From: Chrysaora quinquecirrha
Taxonomy: Eukaryota > Cnidaria > Scyphozoa > Semaeostomeae > Pelagiidae
NCBI GenBank assembly: GCA_014526335.1
Contig: JACTAT010000291.1
Location: 464,404-528,403 of the forward strand
Reading direction: 5' to 3'
DNA: 64,000 nt
Part shown: piece by piece, positions 46,172 through 62,648 of the stretch
How positions within the stretch are numbered: position 1 is the first letter of the stretch
Layout: each line of letters starts with the position of its first letter
Position numbers and translations under genes: made by a program
Notes under the pieces: generated by a model
What the model was told of the DNA's origin: nothing
The model's database searches: none
What the model saw: only the letters and a program-made list of their open reading frames with translations

Positions 46172-46503
46172 CAGAGGCGTAGGAGGGTATTGAAAAGTGG
46201 GGGGCACATGAAAAAAGGGGCAATATAGAGAGCAAGTGCGCGGAAGGCGCACCCTCCTAGGGGGGCGGGGGCATGCTCCCCGGAAAATTTTGAATATAGA
46301 AGTAGCTACTTTGGCTCTTGTAGCCTCTTTCGGACTAAAATTCTTAATTATATAAACATATTTCCAAGGCAGTTGGTTGTCCTACGTAGCCTTTCAAGGT
46401 GTAAGGAAGGGGCACTTTTCAGATATAAAAGGGGCAGGCATAAGATTTGGCAGAAAAGTGGGAGGGCACGTGCCCCCTGGCCCCCCCAGCTCCTACGCCA
46501 CTG
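46172..46503. mobile_element. hAT-type MITE, copy 2
   Basis: 332 bp, direct-orientation copy of 38055-38377 with the same ends. The 8-bp flanks (GGCCCCCT and TGGATGAA) do not match, so the left flank was probably replaced by FB4 or rearranged. On the right it breaks the copia integrase frame. Confidence 0.85.
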
Positions 46504-48975
46504 TGGATGAAATCGCTATTTCGTGACTTTTATAGATGATAAGTCAAGGTATGCTGCCATTTATTTCATGAAACGCAAGGACCAGGTTCTTGAGAAGTTT
46601 AAAGAATTCGAGGCAATGGCTGCTAATGTTCTGGAAAGAGCATTAAAGTACTTCGTTCTGATAATGGAGGAGAGTACCTTTCCAAAGAGTTTAACCATTT
46701 TCTGTCCAGCAAAGGTATTAGAAGGCAGTTGACTGTTCCAAGAACGCCGGAACAAAATGGAGTGGCAGAAAGAATGAACAGAACGATTCAAGAAACAGCC
46801 AGATCGATGTTACATGCAGCTGGTTTACCAGATAGTTTCTGGGCAGAGGCGGTATTAACTGCAGTCATCCTGAGGAATAGAAGTCCAACTATTGCTGTGA
46901 AAGGAATGACTCCCTATGAAAGCTTTATTGGAAGAAAGCCTGATGTTTCCAATTTGAGAGTTTTTGGCTGTGACGCTTATATGCATGTACCGCGAGAAAC
47001 AAGAAAGAAATGTGATGCTAAATCTGTCAAATGCATCTTCATTGGATATAGTCTGATTCGTAAGGGTTATAGACTGTGGAACACACAAACGAAGAGGGTC
47101 CATGAAATACGAGATGTTGTGTTTGTCGAAAATGAATTTGGAAATCGTGTTCTGAGGTCTGAAGTTAAGAAGATTGATTCGTCAACTTCAACTGAAGATT
47201 TGAAAGCTGTTGAGATTGTCTTGGATGATGAAGCTGACGCAGATGACGATGAAGTTTTTGTAGACAATCCTGGGAATGATGTAGATCCAGATGAAGAAAA
47301 TATTCAAGATGTTGAATTACATCGAAGATCAACGCGGTTGAGAAAAGAACCAGATAGAGGAGCTGCCATTACTGGAGAGTGGTGGAATGATGAACATTCT
47401 TTAAATGCTGAAGTAAAAGAAATTTCAGAAGAGCCTAGAACCATAGAAGAGGCATTGAACTCTCCTGCAAAAAGGGAATGGCAAAAAGCTCTAGATAGCG
47501 AATATTCTTCTTTAATGAAAAACAATGCTTGGTCTCTTGTCGATTTACCTAAAGATCGCAGTGCAGTTGGATGCCGTTGGGTGTTTAAAGTGAAGTATAA
47601 TGCAGATGGGTCAATAGAAAGGCAAAAAGCTAGGCTTGTGGCAAAGGGATATGCACAGGAGGAAGGTATTGATTATGAAGAAACTTACTCACCTGTTGCA
47701 AGATACACATCGATTCGCACAGTACTAGCTATTGCAAACTATTTGGACCTTGAACTTCATCAGATGGATGTTCAAACAGCATTCCTTAATGGTGAATTAC
47801 AAGAAGAAATATACATGGTTCAACCGGATGGATTTGTCGAACAAGGTAAAGAAGACTTAGTATGCAAGCTAAATAAGAGTTTGTATGGACTCAAGCAGTC
47901 ATCGAGATGCTGGTTTCAAACAATGGACAGTTTTCTCGAAGAATCAGATTATGAACAATGTAAGTCAGTGCTTATATGTTAAGCGAGTGGGAGACGATAT
48001 GGTTATAATTGCGTTATATGTTGATGATATGTTGATTGCTTCAAACAACAAAAGGATGTTACGCAAGGAGAAAGAAGCGTTGAAGGAAAGATTCAACATG
48101 AAAGATATGGGTGAAGCCCACTATTGTCTTGGTATTCAGATTCAAAGAGATAGAGCTAACAAGAAAATGTTACTTCACCAAACGAGATATCTGACCAACC
48201 TTTTGGAGAAATACAACATGGATAATTGCAAAGAAATATCGAAACCACAAGAGCTTGGCTCAAGGTTAACTGTAAATGAGGGCGATTGTGTTAATAAACA
48301 GAGATATCAAGCATTGATTGGTAGTCTAACTTATGCAGTAACTGGCACAAGACCTGACATCGCACAAGCTCTGGGATCAGTTAATCAATTTGCGTCAAAC
48401 CCTGGTAGTGAACACTGGAAGAGTGCTAAACGTATTCTTCGTTATATCAAAGGTACGCTCGACTGGGGAATATTGTTCGATGGAACTAAAGAAACAGAAA
48501 TTCGACTTAGTGGATTCGTAGATGCTGACTGGGGAAGTGATCCAAATGGACCTAAGTCACGTTCTGGATATATCTTTACCTTATGCGGTGGAATAATCAG
48601 CTGGTTAAGTAAAAAGCAAGCCACAGTGGTACTGTCTTCAACTGAAGCGGAATATATTGCTGCCAGTATTGCAACACAAGAAGCAGTTTGGTTAAGAGCT
48701 TTGTTAGCTGATTTGAAGTTCATTCAAGATACACCTACAGTAATAGAAGAAGACAATCAAGGTGCGATTGCTATGTCGAGAAATCCAAGGTTTCATGGAA
48801 GAACCAAACGTGGATATCAGATATCATTTTATTAGAGACAAAGTATAGAGCAAAGAGATTCTACTAAAGTATTGTCCAACAAAGAACATGGTAGCTGATT
48901 TTCTAACGAAAGCTTTGAGGAGGAATTCATTTGAAAGATTTCGTACAATGCTGTGCATGTCTAATAGAGTTTAAT
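46504..48975 (+). pseudogene. Ty1/copia pol remnant: integrase, RT, RNase H
   Basis: Gag and protease are missing; the hAT MITE abuts the integrase. Integrase: RYFVTFIDDKSRY, and after a frameshift near 46630, QNGVAERMNRTIQETARSML (catalytic Glu region) and FGCDAYMHVP. RT: VGCRWVFKVKYNADGSIERQ, KARLVAKGYAQEEGIDYEET, MDVQTAFLNGEL and SLYGLKQSSRCW. A shift near 47960 leads to YVDDMLIAS (catalytic YVDD), then RNase H (FVDADWGSDP, VVLSSTEAEYIA). A third shift near 48810 separates a DIRYHFIRD-like motif and the C-terminal FLTKAL. At least three frame breaks; non-functional. Neighbouring frames overlap at these breaks. Confidence 0.9.
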
Positions 48976-49041
48976 CAGAGACTCGTGGACAAAGACTGAT
49001 ATGTATTGATCGTAATGTTAAGTTTAATTTTCGAGTGGGAG

Positions 49042-49470
49042 TGTTAAAGAAATACGAAAAATAAACGAACATTAAACTTGGACTGCTCTCAAAGTGTTGA
49101 CGTTTTGTCATTATAACTTTTAGGCTGGTTTTGGGCAATTTTGGGTTGTTTCGCGTTTTTGGTAAGTACGTTTGCGAATTTACGCAGCAGTAATACTGCT
49201 AATTTTGCGTCTTAAGTTGACATAAAAGCGTTTGGAATATTCTCAGTAGATCTGGAAAATTGGTGGCAAAAATTTTCATTAAGCATTTACCATCGAACTC
49301 TTTGACTTTTAGTTAGGCTGTTAATAATAGGATTTTCGAGTGCAGACAGGGCATAGAAACGTTGCATTAGAAGTCAAGTGGATGAAACACAGTCAGAGAT
49401 CGCTCAGAGATACCCTTAACCTCCCTGACTCACTGGCTCACTTATATTTGACCTTCAGCTTTCATATTAT
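49042..49470 (+). mobile_element. Probable copia 3' LTR (start clear, end unclear)
   Basis: A purine-rich tract, GAGTGGGAG, directly precedes TGTTAAAGAAATACG at 49042, the usual polypurine-tract/LTR junction of Ty1/copia. An AAATAAACG signal follows. No 5' LTR is present for comparison, so the right end is a guess. Confidence 0.45.
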
Positions 49471-49476
49471 AATGTG

Positions 49477-49620
49477 ATGATGATGATGATTTTGATGACA
49501 TGAAGATAATGATGATTGTGATGATGATGATGATGATTATTATTATTAGCATGATTTTGATGGAATAATGATGATGATGATGATGATGATTATGATGATG
49601 ATGATGATGATGATGATAAT
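49477..49620 (+). repeat. GAT/ATG microsatellite
   Basis: Long imperfect (GAT)n with ATT interruptions. Confidence 0.9.
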
Positions 49621-49695
49621 GTTCTTTTTTTTAGCCGCAGTTTAATACCGTTTTATCAATTCTCTTATGTGTTTACCATTACAAGTAGACTAGCT

Positions 49696-50032
49696 TTTAA
49701 CTTGACGCCCGCGATGCGGGCAAACTTCTTTGACACCCGCGATGCGGGTGAGTTTCTATGACACCCGCGATGCGGGTGAATATTAATACCAGTTTAGCCT
49801 TGGAAAGACAAGATACCACTCAGCTGCCTTTTAACTTGCTGCCTTTTAACACAGCCTTCTGAACTTTCGCTAGAGTCCGGGAGGTTAGCTCCCATGGCAT
49901 CCCACAACCTCCCGGACTCTGGCGAAAGTTCAGAAGGCTGTAAAAGTTAAAAGGCAAAAACAAATATTCACCCGCATCGCGGGTGTCAAGTAAAACAAAA
50001 AAGCTCGCCCGCATCGCGGGCGTCAAGTTAAA
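49696..50032. mobile_element. Foldback element FB5, palindromes within a palindrome
   Basis: The left end TTTAACTTGACGCCCGCGAT is inverted at the right end (GCGGGCGTCAAGTTAAA). Each arm carries two or three CCCGC(G)ATGCGGG-type units that are themselves palindromic. The centre AGCCTTCTGAACTTTCGC and AGAGTCCGGGAGGTT are also inverted (49853-49945). 337 bp; the whole sequence can fold into one hairpin. No open frame of interest. Confidence 0.8.
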
Positions 50033-50409
50033 TTATAACTAATTAACTTCCGTTCGCTGCTCGTATGATTATCTCGTGACTTTGGTGTGCTTTTAGTTGT
50101 TGTTCGTTCGCTGTGTTTTAAATCGCTTGGACATTTGTATTATCGTTATTACAGTTTATCTTATTATTCAATACTTGAAGTGTCTAGTATTTGCTGCTGA
50201 GTTTTCAATAGGCCGTAGGCAATCATCAGAATCTTTAATTTTGAACGAATAATGTTTTAATGCAATCCTAATCAAGCATCTGCTGCTTAAGTCCTTAAGT
50301 GATGCTTTGCAAACGATGAATCTTAGAAGGCTAGACTGAAGTTTTCTTTTCCGAGATTTCAGGTTGGTGAATTCGATTGCTGTTTATGTATGAAAATAAT
50401 TGGGTACTG

Positions 50410-50725
50410 TACTAATCACCCGGGGTAATGTCTGTGCAGTACAGTGGAGGTTGTTCAGTGCAGTGGAGGGATAACATGATGCATGTGGGGGGATAACATC
50501 AGTACAGTGGAGGCTGTTCAGTACTGTGGAGGGATAACATCAGTACAGTGGAGGGATAACATGATGCGTTTTGGGGATAACATTGAGTACAGTGGAGGCT
50601 GTTTAGTACCCTGGAGGGATGACATCAGCACAGTGGAGGGATAACATGATGCTTGTGGAGGGATAACATCGGTACAGTGGAGGCTGTTCAGTACAGTGGG
50701 GGGATAACATCAGTGGAGGTTATAG
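50410..50725 (+). repeat. Minisatellite, GTACAGTGGAGGGATAACAT units
   Basis: About 10 imperfect units of AGTACAGTGGAGG followed by CTGTTC or GATAACATCA/GATGC. No coding potential. Confidence 0.8.
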
Positions 50726-51520
50726 CGCAATCGTGCTGCTTTCAGCAAGCTATTTTGTCGAGCATAATGGCACAATAAGAATAAACGTTGACAAAAACAT
50801 TATGGCTAAAAATTGCTTGAATTAAAAGGGATCTGGAGTCTCGAAGTCTAGAGAATAGAACATGGCGTACAGTACCCTATAGTACTTTTCTATTGAAATC
50901 ACAATTCCATATCATGTCCCGACATAAAAATATGCCATTGGGCTACCTTCAACAAATAAGACTGATTCTTACATCTCCTATCCTGCCATATGAGGTATCA
51001 TGCTGGCATTGTGTAACTGGGGCCTTATACTTTTTCCTAAATTTAGATGCAGCGTTCAATTGAAATTGACCCATGATAACGCAAAAGGCATCTTAGAAAA
51101 TAGAGGCTCTGCAAAAAATGCGCTGAAGGCAATTTTGAAGCCAGAGATTCCGGCAACCATTAGTGCTTGATAAGCTTTGAAAATACAATACTTAGGCAAT
51201 GTGCGCATTCCAATCCGCGAGTCGTTAAATTATCTTTCGAGTCGGTGGTCCGAAAATGCACGTGGACCACCTAAAGAGACCCCATGTTGAACGCCCATGT
51301 CAACAAGACACAGACATTGATAGGAAATGAGCATTCTCATTGTAGTTTTCCTGTGCAGATTACTGTGAATTAATAGAAGAGTCTGAAAGGAATATTACGC
51401 ATTTTCATTGGGTATTGTCAGAAAAAGGGCATTTCCATTGCACTAAGACAGTATGGAGCACTTGTGAAGCATACTACTTCTTAAGTAATAACAACAAGCT
51501 CAGAATAGCACAGAAAAAAG
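50726..51520. other. Intergenic downstream of RPS23, nothing recognised
   Basis: No open frame or repeat partner of note. Confidence 0.45.
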
Positions 51521-51542
51521 ACAGTTCATAACATTTTCCACA

Positions 51543-51548
51543 TTTATT
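51543..51548 (-). terminator. RPS23 poly(A) signal
   Basis: AATAAA on the minus strand 17 nt after the stop codon, giving the very short 3'UTR usual for ribosomal protein genes. Confidence 0.75.
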
Positions 51549-51564
51549 TATAACTCAAATATTT

Positions 51565-56242
<4,678 letters not shown>

Positions 56243-56276
56243 ACTTCGGCTCACGCTCTAACACGCTGTAAAATTT

Positions 56277-56283
56277 AGAAAGG
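56277..56283 (-). promoter_or_regulatory. Candidate 5'TOP start of RPS23
   Basis: CCTTTCT on the minus strand 35-41 nt before the ATG. A C followed by pyrimidines at the cap is the translational control signal of ribosomal protein mRNAs. The start site itself is inferred. Confidence 0.45.
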
Positions 56284-56289
56284 ACTCAC

Positions 56290-57845
56290 GTTCCACAAGG
56301 CCACATTATTTAGCATTAGGACCACAATGCATTGTTGCTGAAGTCGACAACCACAGCAACCAAACTGAATGACTGACAGTTTCAATGACAACTGAAAAGC
56401 ATGGAACATGGAATAAGGAACGACGGAATGGAATGAGCGCCTAAAATATTGAACACTTATAACCCACCACAGTATTGCATATCCACCACGATACGCATGA
56501 AATACCACCAGACCATAGTAATGTCTATCCACCACTGTAGTGCGTAGATTCGCTAGCGTGAGCCGTGATACTGATACACAGAGTGTTGAGTAGGGCATGT
56601 CGATTGGTCTTTAGGACTTTTTCACTGCAAAGGAGAGATAATTAATATAAAAAGAAAAAGGGAAATATTTTCTATAATTTGTTTATGCAAAATTTTCCGC
56701 TTGTTGAATTCCAAGAGGAAGATTTTGATATGAAATTTGTCAAGATGTATGCCGTCATTTTCGTATTCCAACTGAACTGACCATTCCAAACCAGTGCTCC
56801 GTGTTTTACTACAGATTTTTCGCTAGAAAGCGTGCCTCTGGAAGCTTCTGGAAGCTGAATCTGGGTTCAGTTGTTTTAGTTTTCATCGTTTTATCATGGT
56901 AGTAATTTGATGGAGATGTTAGTATTTTTGCAGTATTATGAGTTAAATAGGTTCAGAAGTCTACGAGGTGGTTTTGATGTAATTTTTATTGCAAATCTCA
57001 CTTTAACAGGTGTATTCCATACAAAGCATTCCGTGCCACGAAGAGCGCCATAATTTGCTGAAGGACTGATGGGGAATATCCGAAAAGCAACCAAATCTAG
57101 TGCGCTAGTAAAAATATAATGGGAAAAGCAAAAAAGCGGTAGTGCAATATGAAGTCTATCAGAAATATCAATCACAGTCCCGCAGCACTGTTTCTGCACT
57201 TGGTTGTCTGGTTATTGGTCTGAATGACATGGAAAGAGTTAAAAATTTTCTTGGAAAAAAACATAGAACTTTGAGCAAAGAACCAATTGGAATGTCCCTT
57301 ATCCTTAGAACACTCTTATTACAATCCTTACAGTTCGTAGAAAAATTTAGGTACGAATACAGATAACGTGTGGTGATACTGTTGTTATATTTATAAACAA
57401 AATGGAAATAATCTTTGATGCCGCTCCGACCCTTATCGCCTGGTCCGTCTAATAGATATATTTAGGGAGGAGATGGAATTATTTTTGTTGTTGTGTTGAG
57501 TGTGTGATCGAGCTTCCGTTGAATGTCACGTCACGTCATGTCGTTGCACAAGTTGTCAAAACTGCTGAGCTTCAAAGCCACAGTTCAGTGTCTTGACCAG
57601 AGAAATTGGCACGAATTATTTGAAAGACATATCCTTGCTCTGTCGCAGGCTCAGAGAGCTTGTTTGTCCATGTTATAATTTCATAGAAACATCGAAGAAG
57701 ACGACTTTTGCCTTTGAATTGGAGTGAGGAGAACTCGATAAAGTCAAGAAATGACCTTGAATTGAATTTATATGTGGCCTAGACTAGCTAGGCCTCTCTG
57801 CATGCAACTTTACAGTAAAAGACGGTGACAAGGCAGGAGAAAGAC
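56290..57845. other. Intergenic region between divergent RPS23 and STIM
   Basis: About 1.56 kb. Presumably holds both promoters; no TATA box stands out. A 74-codon plus frame (57142-57366) and a 107-codon minus frame (56598-56275) have no recognisable motif. Confidence 0.4.
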
Positions 57846-57847
57846 AA

Positions 57848-57887
57848 TGGAGAACATGTTCATATCGTTGCTTACCCTTATAATCGG
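57848..57887 (+). CDS. STIM1: STIM exon 1 (signal peptide)
   Basis: AACAATGG context, 13 codons plus one base, phase 1. Hydrophobic core FISLLTLIIVV once joined to exon 2. Confidence 0.8.
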
Positions 57888-58831
57888 TAAGCATTTTTAA
57901 TTTCTTTAGGTATCTACCTATAATTGTCAACTGTGGTTCTGACCTCTAGAGTTTTTTCATTCTTTTGTTTTGAAAAGTATTAGTTATATAGAAAAATATC
58001 CCCTTCATCGCAGGTAGACTATATATATAGATAAACATTTCAAAACATGATATCTAAAGTCACCCAAACGCCCAAAGCTACTGACATTATTTTAATGTAA
58101 GAGTATTTACACAATGTACATAGACTATATACCAAATTTGATTTGATAAAATGGATTTGATCTTATTTTATTTTATTTATAACAGTTGTAATGTACAAAG
58201 GCTTTTAGTCTACATACACGCTTTTGTTTTATAAAGAACCACTTTATAAGGAACGTACATGTAGAAGGCCCGAAAATTTAAGAACTTATACTACTAAAGA
58301 GAAAATCATTAAGGAACTTTTTAATGTTGAATGCTTTTATCGCTGCAAATAATCAAAAATTAGAAAGCTGGTTCCATTCATTTGCAGTCGAAAATCACAT
58401 AAATTGTATGTTAAGCATGTATCCAATGTTTCTTTGAGTAGTCTAGAGCTTTGCTCACATGCAAATGTTTCTCTTTTATTGTTATGACCACTGTATATGC
58501 AGTTAAAATTAACGAACTATTAAGGAACTTTTGGAACTACAATTGCGTCAAAAGAGGCCCAAAAATAAGGAACTTTAAGAACTAGGCCTTGAGGGAGGTT
58601 CCTTATAAAAAAGCGCGTATTTTGTTGTATACTTGTACAATTAGTTCCACATTTTTAATTTGATATACTATCCATACTTATTTATTAATAAAATATGTTT
58701 ATTTTGTAGTTGTGTCAGCTACTGATGTTAGTGATGAAATTGAAAATCTCAGTTATAAGTCAATAAAAGCGATTCATAAACACTTGGATGATGATCAGGA
58801 TGGAGATGTCAACCTAGAGGAATCAAATGAG
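57848..58831 (+). CDS. STIM1: Stromal interaction molecule (STIM), first two coding exons: 57848-57887 and 58710-58831
   Basis: Exon 1 encodes a signal peptide start, MENMFISLLTLII, with donor GGTAAGC. Exon 2 (acceptor TTTTGTAG) adds VVSATDVSDEIENLSYKSIK and then AIHKHLDDDQDGDVNLEESN plus E, followed by donor GTACCT. The canonical EF-hand loop D-x-D-x-D-x-D-x-N-x-x-E is intact; it senses ER-luminal calcium and, on depletion, triggers Orai gating. The exon break after EESNE matches the position where vertebrate STIM continues with FLRE. The rest (hidden EF-hand, SAM, TM, CAD) is not in the window; the following >5 kb is intron filled with repeats. Assignment to the STIM family is firm; STIM1 versus STIM2 is not meaningful here. 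Confidence 0.88.
58235..58615. mobile_element. TTCCTTA/TAAGGAA MITE-like element
   Basis: TTTATAAGGAACGTACATGT at 58241 is inverted at the right end (GGTTCCTTATAAAA at ~58600). AAGGAACTTTTxGAA motifs lie inside. Similar motifs at 29685-30060. It sits in STIM intron 1. Confidence 0.55.
58710..58831 (+). CDS. STIM1: STIM exon 2 (canonical EF-hand)
   Basis: 122 bp, phase 1 in and phase 0 out. Contains the full EF-hand loop DDDQDGDVNLEE. Confidence 0.9.
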
Positions 58832-60329
58832 GTACCTAATTTGCTAATTCATTATCGTGAAAAGAAGGTCTTGTTTCTTACGTTTTTTCTGGATATTTTC
58901 TTGCAGCTTTTTTTAGGGTGGCCTCTTTTTTTGAATCCTCTGCAACCCTTTTAGTGAGGAAAAGTGCTGATTAGGTCTGTGGTGAAACCCACACATCATT
59001 AAACTTGCATGTGTGTGCTGTGGTTGGTTGGAAGTGTGATTGCATGTGTCAGATGAAAACAACTGTCCCTACAAATTTCAAAAAAATTGCTCAAGTTTTG
59101 AATGTAAAGGCTATTGAACCTCACTTATTTTTTGGCAGTAGCTTTGTAGCTTTCTTTGAACTTTATATTTTATTCATAGATGGTTGCTATATAACTTTGA
59201 GAGAAATTTCCATTGCCTTTTGATCGAGAAAAGCTGACAAATGTTGTTGAAATGAATTGATAGCTTCCCATTTGATTACAATGACGAAAGAACAAGACAG
59301 AAGTGAATCATTTCCTTATTTGACCAAGCATATATACTCCACCGTTACTGGGGTGATTTAGGAAGAATTTTTTGATCATCATGAACGCATGATAAGAGAC
59401 AATTCTGCCAAAATTGGATAAATTTGCCAATTGTTAACCCATGTTCGGGGAAGGGGCCCAAAGGCATGCGGCTCCAGAAAGTTATAAATTTAAACTCGCT
59501 AGATTTTATCTCTATTTTTTATTTCAAAAATAAAAAGTTACTTTTATTGTTAAGACTATAACTTCATTTCATCAAAACATAAGAAAAAACAAATTACTGA
59601 TCAAAGAAAGGAACAGGGTGGACCCCAAATTGCACAGTAATTCAAGCAATCTCTTATGCCTTATTTTTCTTGGTTCCTTTTTTCAACTCAGTAAAATGTT
59701 GGTATATTTTTGAACTCCACAAAAAGGGCCACCCCCTCCCCCCTTCAATGAGTGTCACCTGAATTTTGAAAATGTTATTATAAGTAAGCAGCTTATTTAT
59801 TATAAGATGGGATATGATAAGCCTTTTCCAGGCTTCATTAACCTTCATTAACTCAAGGTCAAGTGACACTGTTTTGAAAATAATTGTCCTAAGTTTCTCT
59901 ACAGGATTCGTTTTTGTTGGATTAGTGTTTGACATGATCTTCGAACAGCATCCTATTTAACCTATTATATTTCAAAGAAAGAATAAAATGAAATCCTGAG
60001 AAATTAAAAAGAATATTGATTGCCATTTTTATTTACTTGGAGTAAAAAATAAATTTGAAGTAATATAAAGCCAAAAAAATGCCTGTTTTAAATTGATTGT
60101 ACATGTGAAAGGTTGGGGATAACTGGTATTTTGTTCAATGCAAGTATTGCTGCATTCTGTCCTTCAAGAGCTGTGTCTATTATTTGCTTAATGTTGACTT
60201 TGATTTCGAATTCGAATTCAAAAAAGTAAAAGTTTCTAGTGGTACAAAAGCTATATTTATATCACTGCATAACATTCATAATACTTTTAATACTGTATAA
60301 CTTGCAGCATTTTTTGCAGCATTTTGAGC
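58832..60329. other. STIM intron 2, first part: no feature seen
   Basis: I looked for the next STIM exon (FLREDL-like, then the hidden EF-hand and SAM domain) and found none. AT-rich DNA. Confidence 0.45.
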
Positions 60330-60545
60330 CTGAGCCCATTGTCAAATTAAATGACATTGAAGGAATGAGATTTTCTTTGAGTCGTAAAATATTTCAAAAT
60401 TGCAGAATAAGGCAGAAACGTCTTAAGCTTCTTTTTACTGACATTCTTCAAAGAATAAACGTCAGAAACAGACCGAAACGATTGATTACAGTAAGACGGA
60501 ATTAATAACAAGATGCAGATCTCATTTTGCAATGCATGGAGTGTC
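60330..60545 (+). repeat. Interspersed repeat shared with 52440-52720
   Basis: TGACATTCTTCAAAGAATAA, then ACGTCAGAAACAGACCGAAA and CAAGATGCAGATCTCATTTT; see the partner copy in RPS23 intron 2. Ends not defined. Confidence 0.55.
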
Positions 60546-60607
60546 AAACAATAGAAGGTTATGTCAAATTATGTTTCCGTTTTTATGTCCGAAGGACATA
60601 TTAAGAG

Positions 60608-62648
60608 GGCATACCGGAAAAGCGGGACCCGGGACCCTAGGTGGGACCCAGCGGGACCCGGGACCCTAAGTGGGACCCTAGACGTGGGACCCTGGTGGGA
60701 CCCGGGACCCTAGGTGGGACCCTAGACGTGGGACCCTGGTGGGACCCGGGACCCTAGGTGGGACCCTAGGCGTGGGACCCTGGTGGGACCCGGGACCCTA
60801 GGTGGGACCCTGGGCGTGGGACCCTGGTGGGACCGGGACCCTAGGTGGGACCCTAGACGTGGGACCCTAGGTGGGACCCGGGACCCTAGGTGGGACCCTA
60901 GACGTGGGACCCTGGTGGGACCCGGGACCCTAGGTGGGACCCTAAACGTGGGACCCTAGGTGGGACCCTAGGTTGGATCCTGAACGTAGGCATTGAGCAA
61001 TCAATAAAAAGATTGCAACGATGATCTTTTGCATCAAAAGTGCAACAAAAATGAGAGCAAGTTGTGAATTAATTTTCTTATAATGTTTTTCGTTCTCCAT
61101 AAATTTTCATCTCGTTGGTCATCGATGGCTTAGGCCTTTGCTTTACAGAAACTTCAGCTGAACATGGAAGCGTTTCAAAAATAGGTTTCCAAATATTAAT
61201 TCCAGTTTCAGTCGCAGCAGACATTGGACTGGAACTCGGACGAATTGAAGTGCGAATTTTGTCTTCAATTTGTTCACTGAAACTGATGTTCGCGTGTACG
61301 CGGGACAACTTGCTTCGTGTCTCCCATTTTTGTTGCACTTTTGATGCAAAAGATCATCGTTGCAATCTTTTTATTGATTGCTCAATGCCTACGTTCAGGA
61401 TCCAACCTAGGGTCCCACCTAGGGTCCCACGTCTAGGGTCCCACCTAGGGTCCCGGCTCCCACCAGGGTCCCACGTCAAACATCCATGAAGCAATAAAAT
61501 CACTGTCATTATATCTAATTGGCATTGTTCCTTGTCTGTGGAATGCGTAAACAGTATCACGCGAACGGAAGAGTGCCTGCAACACAGAAATTCTAAGGAA
61601 AATGGAAACAACGAGGCAGTAAAGTCCACGGCATATTGCTGTAAGTGGCTTCGGAGTGGGAAAATGAAAGAAATAACAACTGCGGCAACTGAAATTGGAG
61701 TTGATGTTTCAAAATTAATTTTTGAAACGAAGAGCGCTGCAATGTTCTGATGAAGTTGTTATAAACGACAAAGGCTTAGGCCACCGATTAATCGATGACC
61801 ACAACGAACGAGGGAAGACTAGGATAATTTATGGAATTTATTTTGAAAAAACTAAAGATTTGTAGAAAAATAGCAAGAAAAACATTATAAAAAATTTATC
61901 CCTATGTATTATTCGTATATTATAGAGGTTTCCATCTCAAATTTAGTGGCTGGACTTGAAATTTTGATAGAGGCCTACTGAAAGTTGTTACTTGTGGGCT
62001 GTAGCACGTTGCCAATATTGTATGATTTGTATGTCCCAAGAACAAGATTCAGATTCGAGGCCAGAACAAGATTCAGATTCGATTACTTTGAAATTTGTCT
62101 TGTTAAGCTTCTTGACGCAATTTTTCTTGATTTCTCTTGAATATATCGTCAATTTTGGCTTCGCACACCTCTAGCTTGGAAATTTTTCTCCCTTTGCCCA
62201 CAATTGCACCTAAATGTCCGTCATGTGCAAGAACTCACTCTATGTTTCTCATTTTGGTTACACTGTTGGCTTAGTAGGTTATCATTCCAATTTTTTGTCT
62301 GTTGTTCAATGATTTGTGTCGATTGTTCAAAGGTCCCACTTAGGGTCCCACGTCTAGGGTCCCACCTAGGGTCCCGGGTCCCACCAGGGTCCCACGTCTA
62401 GGGTCCCACCTAGGGTCCCGGGTCCCACCTAGGGTCCCACGTCTAGGGTCCCACCTAGGGTCCCGGGTCCCACCAGGGTCCCACGTCTAGGGTCCCACCT
62501 AGGGTCCCGGGTCCCACCAGGGTCCCACGTCTAGGGTCCCACCTAGGGTCCCAGGTCCCACCAGGGTCCCACGTCTAGGGTCCCACTTAGGGTCCCGGGT
62601 CCCGCTGGGTCCCACCTAGGGTCCCGGGTCCCGCTTTTCCGGTATGCC
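60608..62648. mobile_element. Foldback element FB6 with GGGACCCTAGGT minisatellite arms and 9-bp TSD
   Basis: The left end GGCATACCGGAAAAGCGGGA is exactly inverted at the right end. Arms are GTGGGACCC/GGGACCCTAGGTG/TAGAC repeats: 60625-60975 and 62330-62635, plus a short internal block 61405-61480. Flanks TATTAAGAG at 60599-60607 and 62649-62657 are a perfect 9-bp duplication of sequence in host element D. Nothing resembling a transposase. The core carries two inverted, diverged copies of a coding-like segment (61080-61340 and 61560-61800). Confidence 0.92.
61080..61800. pseudogene. Inverted pair of coding-like segments inside FB6
   Basis: Minus strand 61338-61078 includes MSAATETGINIWKPIFETLP and KQRPKPSMTNEMK. 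Plus strand 61532-61750 includes TTAATEIGVDVSKLIFETKS. The two translations are clearly related, while the DNA copies are inverted and diverged. Beside the first pair, ATTGCAACGATGATCTTTTG (61011) is inverted at ~61340-61370. The source gene is not recognised; capture of a host or transposon exon is possible. Confidence 0.5.

Noticed and set aside
46172..46503. Counting the 8-bp flanks of hAT MITE copy 2 as a target duplication
   Set aside because: GGCCCCCT and TGGATGAA do not match; only copy 1 shows a real duplication.
60239..60505. Next STIM exon after CTTGCAG near 60308
   Set aside because: The peptide (HFLQHFEPEPIVKLNDIEG...) does not resemble STIM, and its second half is the repeat shared with RPS23 intron 2.
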